Both the position numbers and the translations under genes were made by a program. 15,614 bases of DNA from a bacterium. Its GTDB lineage: Bacteria > Patescibacteriota > Minisyncoccia > Minisyncoccales > JAGLPU01. The stretch is from contig JAUVEE010000012.1 of the NCBI GenBank assembly GCA_030594935.1, positions 1 to 15,614 on the forward strand. The letters run 5' to 3'. The stretch's first letter is position 1; every line of letters starts with the position of its first letter. The notes under the pieces were generated by a model, which made no database searches, was not told the DNA's origin, and saw only the letters and a program-made list of their open reading frames with translations. This document shows positions 12,950-15,614 of this stretch, piece after piece.

Positions 12950-14535
12950 TGGTAAATTCTCCAAAAACAAATTCCCAGCAAGAAACATCAGAGGAGTACC
13001 TTTATGATTTTTGGAAGTCTCTTCCTTTTCCTTTATGTTATGTTGATCCTCTCCATTTTGTTTTAGACATCAACGAAAAACTGGAGCAGGTTTTCGGCTA
13101 TACCCAAGTTGAAATCGCCGGCGAGGATATTGAAAAATTCTTTAAAGAAGGTTCTTCTTTAGAGGAGCTTAAAAAAGAGATTCTCAGGAAGGGTCTGGTT
13201 AAAAAAGAAGCAATTTTCTTGGCCAAAAACAAAAAAGAAATTCCAGTCAGCCTTTTGGCGATAGCCAGAAAAGACAAGCAGGGTTATTTTAACGGTTATT
13301 TTTTAGGGATAGACAATATTTATGAAAATGAAGAAACTTATTCTCCTTTAGAGCTAAAGGGACAAATCAAGGAAAAGACCAGAGAGTTGGAAGCGAAATT
13401 GTCAGAGCTCAAGAATTCAAGACTGGCTTTGTTAAACATGCTTGAAGATGCCGAAGAATCAAAAAAGGATGTGGAAGAAGAAAGAGAAAGAACCTTGTCT
13501 ATTATTGCCAACTTTGTTGACGGTTTGCTTAATTTTAATATGGAAAACGAATTAATTCTTATCAACGCTGAAGCGGAAAAGATATTTTCTCTAAAAAACC
13601 AGGAAGTAACCGGGAAATCCATCACTGAACTGGCGAAAATTTCCAGCCTTGAATCTCTGATAAAAATTCTCAGCGATTCCCCCAAACCAACAAAAACGAA
13701 AAAAATAAAAGAAGTTTTTAAAAAGGAATTAAAAATAAGCGAAAGGTTGATCCTGGAAGTAAGCACAATACCGGTCGCGAGAGAAGATGAGCGGACAGGA
13801 ACGCTGGTTATTCTTCATGATGTTACCAGAGAAAAATTAGTAGAAAAGCTGAAGACAGAATTTGTTTCCATTTCAGCTCATCAATTGAGGACTCCTCTTT
13901 CGGCAATTAAATGGACAATAAAAATGTTGACAGATGGGGACCTGGGGGAGTTGAACCAAGGGCAGAAAGATTTTTTGGAGAAGATTTATATCAGCAACGA
14001 AAGAATGATAGCTTTGATTAATGATCTTTTAGACGTAACCAGAATAGAAGAAGGAAGATATGTTTACGAGCTTACTAAAGTCTCTTTTGTGGACTTGATT
14101 CAGAAAATGGTAGATTCCTATGAAAATGAATTTCGCGGCAAAGAAATCAAGTTTAGTTTTAAAAAACCGAGAACAGTGCCCAAACTAAGCGTTGATGTGG
14201 AGAAAATAAACCTGGTATTTCAAAATCTTTTTGATAATGCCTTAAAATATACCGGCCGGGGAGGGAAGGTGGATATTCTTCTTAAGCATAATAAGAAAGA
14301 AAAAGAAATAGTATTTTCAATAAAGGATACCGGCATAGGAATAGCCAAAGACCAGCAAGACAGGATATATACGAGATTTTTTCGAGGAGGCAATGCCTTA
14401 AAAATAGAAACAGAAGGTTCGGGGCTGGGTCTTTATATAGCTAAAAATATAATTGATGCTCATCACGGAAAAATTTGGTTTGAATCGGAAGAAGGGAAGG
14501 GGTCAACCTTTAGTTTCAGTTTGTCGCTAAAATAA
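12949..14535 (+). CDS. Soluble PAS-PAS sensor histidine kinase
   Basis: The 528-residue protein has no membrane segment. Domains in order: PAS 1 (about 20-125), a coiled coil (about 135-185), PAS 2 (about 185-295, ending in VILHDVTREK), HisKA with SAHQLRTPLSAIKW (phospho-acceptor H311), and HATPase_c with N box QNLFDNALKYT (425-435), G1 DTGIGIA (460-466), F box TRFFRG (475-480) and G2 GSGLGLYIAKNI (490-501). All kinase boxes are intact, so it should be active and sense a cytoplasmic signal. It is coupled to the PAS protein by TAATG. Two receiver genes follow under a separate promoter, the obvious phosphorylation partners. Confidence 0.95.
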   Translation: MVNSPKTNSQQETSEEYLYDFWKSLPFPLCYVDPLHFVLDINEKLEQVFGYTQVEIAGEDIEKFFKEGSSLEELKKEILRKGLVKKEAIFLAKNKKEIPVSLLAIARKDKQGYFNGYFLGIDNIYENEETYSPLELKGQIKEKTRELEAKLSELKNSRLALLNMLEDAEESKKDVEEERERTLSIIANFVDGLLNFNMENELILINAEAEKIFSLKNQEVTGKSITELAKISSLESLIKILSDSPKPTKTKKIKEVFKKELKISERLILEVSTIPVAREDERTGTLVILHDVTREKLVEKLKTEFVSISAHQLRTPLSAIKWTIKMLTDGDLGELNQGQKDFLEKIYISNERMIALINDLLDVTRIEEGRYVYELTKVSFVDLIQKMVDSYENEFRGKEIKFSFKKPRTVPKLSVDVEKINLVFQNLFDNALKYTGRGGKVDILLKHNKKEKEIVFSIKDTGIGIAKDQQDRIYTRFFRGGNALKIETEGSGLGLYIAKNIIDAHHGKIWFESEEGKGSTFSFSLSLK

Positions 14536-14536
14536 G

Positions 14537-14545
14537 TTATGCACA
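14537..14545 (+). promoter_or_regulatory. DnaA box TTATGCACA before the receiver genes
   Basis: A perfect match to TTATNCACA, the same 9-mer as the one beside dnaA. It ends 1 nt before the -35 of the receiver promoter. A site of this quality is expected about once per 30 kb by chance in random sequence, so only its placement is suggestive. Confidence 0.4.
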
Positions 14546-14546
14546 C

Positions 14547-14575
14547 TTGCCTTAAAAATAAATAATTCTTATAAT
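14547..14575 (+). promoter_or_regulatory. Promoter of the two receiver genes
   Basis: TTGCCT (14547-14552), 17-nt spacer, TATAAT (14570-14575, exact). The ATG at 14585 is 9 nt after the -10, so the mRNA has at most 2-4 leader bases. This gives the receivers their own expression apart from the kinase. Confidence 0.65.
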
Positions 14576-14584
14576 ATACTATAT

Positions 14585-14956
14585 ATGGCAAAGAAAATTT
14601 TACTAGTTGAAGACGAAGAGTTAGTAATTAGAATACTGGAAAAGAAGTTAAGCGAAGAAGGATATGAAGTTTTATTGGCTCGGAACGGCAAAGAAGGATT
14701 GGAAGTAATGAGAAAGGAGAAGCCAGACCTTGTTTTAATGGATATTGTTATGCCCAAAATGAATGGCCTGGAAACAATGGAGGCGATGAACAATGATCCG
14801 GAATTAAAAGAATTTCCGGTTATTGTCATTTCCAATTCCGGCGAGCCGGTAGAGATAGAAAGAATTAAGGAATTGGGAGCAAAGGACTGGTTGATTAAAA
14901 CTGAATTTGACCCCCAGGAAATTATTGAGAAAGTAATAGAACAAATAGGAAAATAA
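14585..14956 (+). CDS. Single-domain response regulator (receiver only), first copy
   Basis: The 123-residue protein is a complete receiver domain and nothing else, CheY-like in layout. It has the acidic pair in LLVEDEE (E9, D10), phospho-acceptor D53 in LVLMDIVMP, the switch Ser at 83 in VIVISNSGEP, and K105 in WLIKTEFDP. No DNA-binding or enzymatic output is attached, so it must act by binding a partner or in a relay. It starts 49 nt after the kinase gene, behind its own promoter. It is clearly related to the next gene, with the same spacing of D53, S83 and K105, and probably arose by duplication. Confidence 0.93.
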   Translation: MAKKILLVEDEELVIRILEKKLSEEGYEVLLARNGKEGLEVMRKEKPDLVLMDIVMPKMNGLETMEAMNNDPELKEFPVIVISNSGEPVEIERIKELGAKDWLIKTEFDPQEIIEKVIEQIGK

Positions 14957-14990
14957 ATTTATAAAGCGTTTTTAGGCGCCACAATCAATT

Positions 14991-15362
14991 ATGGAAGAAA
15001 AAATCCTTATAGTTGAAGACGACAAATTTTTAAGGGAATTAATGTCCCAAAAGCTTCGTAATGAAAATTATAATGTTATTGAAGCGGTGGACGGAGAAGA
15101 AGGAGTTAAAAAAGCCATAGAAGAAGTTCCGGAATTGATTTTGTTAGACCTTATTCTTCCCGGCATCGACGGGTTTGAAGTTCTGGAAAATATTAAGAAA
15201 GAAGAGGCCTTGGTTCCTGTTCCGGTGATCATTCTTTCAAATCTAGGCCAAAAGGAAGACATTGAAAAGGGACTAAAATTGGGAGCCACTGATTATTTGA
15301 TAAAGGCTCACTTCACTCCCGGAGAAATTATTGAGAAAGTTAGATTTATTTTGGGCAAATAG
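14991..15362 (+). CDS. Single-domain response regulator (receiver only), second copy
   Basis: Another 123-residue receiver-only protein: ILIVEDDKFL (E9, D10, D11), D53 in ILLDLILPGIDG, S83 in VIILSNLGQKED, and K105 in YLIKAHFTPGEIIEKV. All phosphorylation residues are kept. It has the same length as the first receiver, and the ends match closely (K..F.P.EIIEKV), while the central regions differ enough that partners may differ. A 34-nt gap without Shine-Dalgarno sequence separates them. A strong hairpin follows 20 nt after the stop, closing the transcript. Confidence 0.93.
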   Translation: MEEKILIVEDDKFLRELMSQKLRNENYNVIEAVDGEEGVKKAIEEVPELILLDLILPGIDGFEVLENIKKEEALVPVPVIILSNLGQKEDIEKGLKLGATDYLIKAHFTPGEIIEKVRFILGK

Positions 15363-15382
15363 ACTGCTTTTAATAAAACACC

Positions 15383-15412
15383 AATAAAGGCCCTTTTGAA
15401 AGGGCCTTTATT
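15383..15412 (+). terminator. Intrinsic terminator after the receiver genes, directly before holA
   Basis: AATAAAGGCCCTTT (15383-15396) and AAAGGGCCTTTATT (15399-15412) are exact inverse complements around TG; in practice the loop would be larger. The right arm and following bases give TTTATTAATAAT as the tail. The left side is also T/A-rich, so it could work both ways. It ends only 6 nt before the holA ATG. Confidence 0.75.
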
Positions 15413-15418
15413 AATAAT

Positions 15419-15614
15419 ATGCTTTTATTTCTTTACGGCCAGGATACCTATCGCTCTCAGCGTAAGCTGAACGAGATTATTGAAAGCTATAAAAAAATTC
15501 ACCAGAGCGGTTTGAATTTAGAGTTTTTTGATGGTCAAAATTTGGATTTTAAACATTTTAAAAGCCAAATCAACACAATCTCAATGTTTCGCGAAAAAAA
15601 GCTAATCGTTATTA
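15419..15614 (+). CDS. holA: DNA polymerase III delta subunit, N-terminal part (runs off window)
   Basis: The delta subunit opens the beta clamp during clamp loading. Sixty-five residues are visible, beginning MLLFLYGQDTYRSQRKLNEI, which matches the family start (a hydrophobic strand then G-x-D-x-Y), and later NTISMFREKKLIVI, which fits the family's segment with SLFGERRLVVL. The frame remains open to the end of the window. The ATG at 15419 is 6 nt after a terminator hairpin, leaving no room for a Shine-Dalgarno site. Only the N-terminus can be judged, so the call is moderately strong. Confidence 0.8.
   Translation, partial: MLLFLYGQDTYRSQRKLNEIIESYKKIHQSGLNLEFFDGQNLDFKHFKSQINTISMFREKKLIVI

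Overview
The window reads as part of the chromosome of a candidate phyla radiation (Patescibacteria, probably Parcubacteria-like) bacterium. The signs are compact genes with 1-4 nt overlaps, no recognisable Shine-Dalgarno site in front of any start, short versions of housekeeping proteins, a soluble two-component module with single-domain response regulators, and lamin-tail proteins beside ruvB. UGA ends several genes (ruvC, yebC, the DHH-like gene), so this is not a code-25 lineage. The phylum is an inference from style and protein flavour, not from a marker-gene tree.

Layout. Positions 1-2543 (+) hold the 3' part of dnaA, a probable oriC spacer with a DnaA box, and dnaN. Positions 2530-4635 (-) hold a class A penicillin-binding protein whose end overlaps that of dnaN. 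Positions 4656-4889 (-) form a self-contained small unit: a near-consensus promoter, a 25-codon Asp/Glu-rich reading frame and a strong terminator. Positions 4886-8217 (-) are a coupled run ruvB, exported lamin-tail protein, yebC, ruvC; ruvA is absent. Positions 8211-8552 (+) carry a strong promoter and two tandem copies of a 134-nt structured element with no protein. Positions 8548-10919 (-) hold a DHH-like gene coupled to a short pilB. Positions 10963-15362 (+) hold tsaE, a stand-alone 5' nuclease, a PAS protein, a PAS-PAS histidine kinase and two receiver-only regulators, followed by a terminator hairpin and the start of holA.

The most interesting part is the intergenic region between ruvB and pilB. 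Two 134-nt repeats fold as plus-strand RNA into a long rod capped by a GCGA tetraloop. All seven differences between the copies fall in paired positions and six of them keep the pairing, including one full C-G to U-A exchange. A TTGACA-17-TACAAT promoter points into the repeats. Its -10 shares a palindrome with the likely ruvB -10, and its -35 overlaps the ruvB start codon. I do not recognise the RNA family.

Functional themes are replication (dnaA, dnaN, holA, 5' nuclease), recombination (ruvB, ruvC), translation quality (yebC, tsaE), the cell surface (PBP, lamin-tail protein, PilB) and signalling (kinase and receivers). Several genes have a -10-like hexamer only 6-12 nt before the start codon, which suggests leaderless mRNAs.
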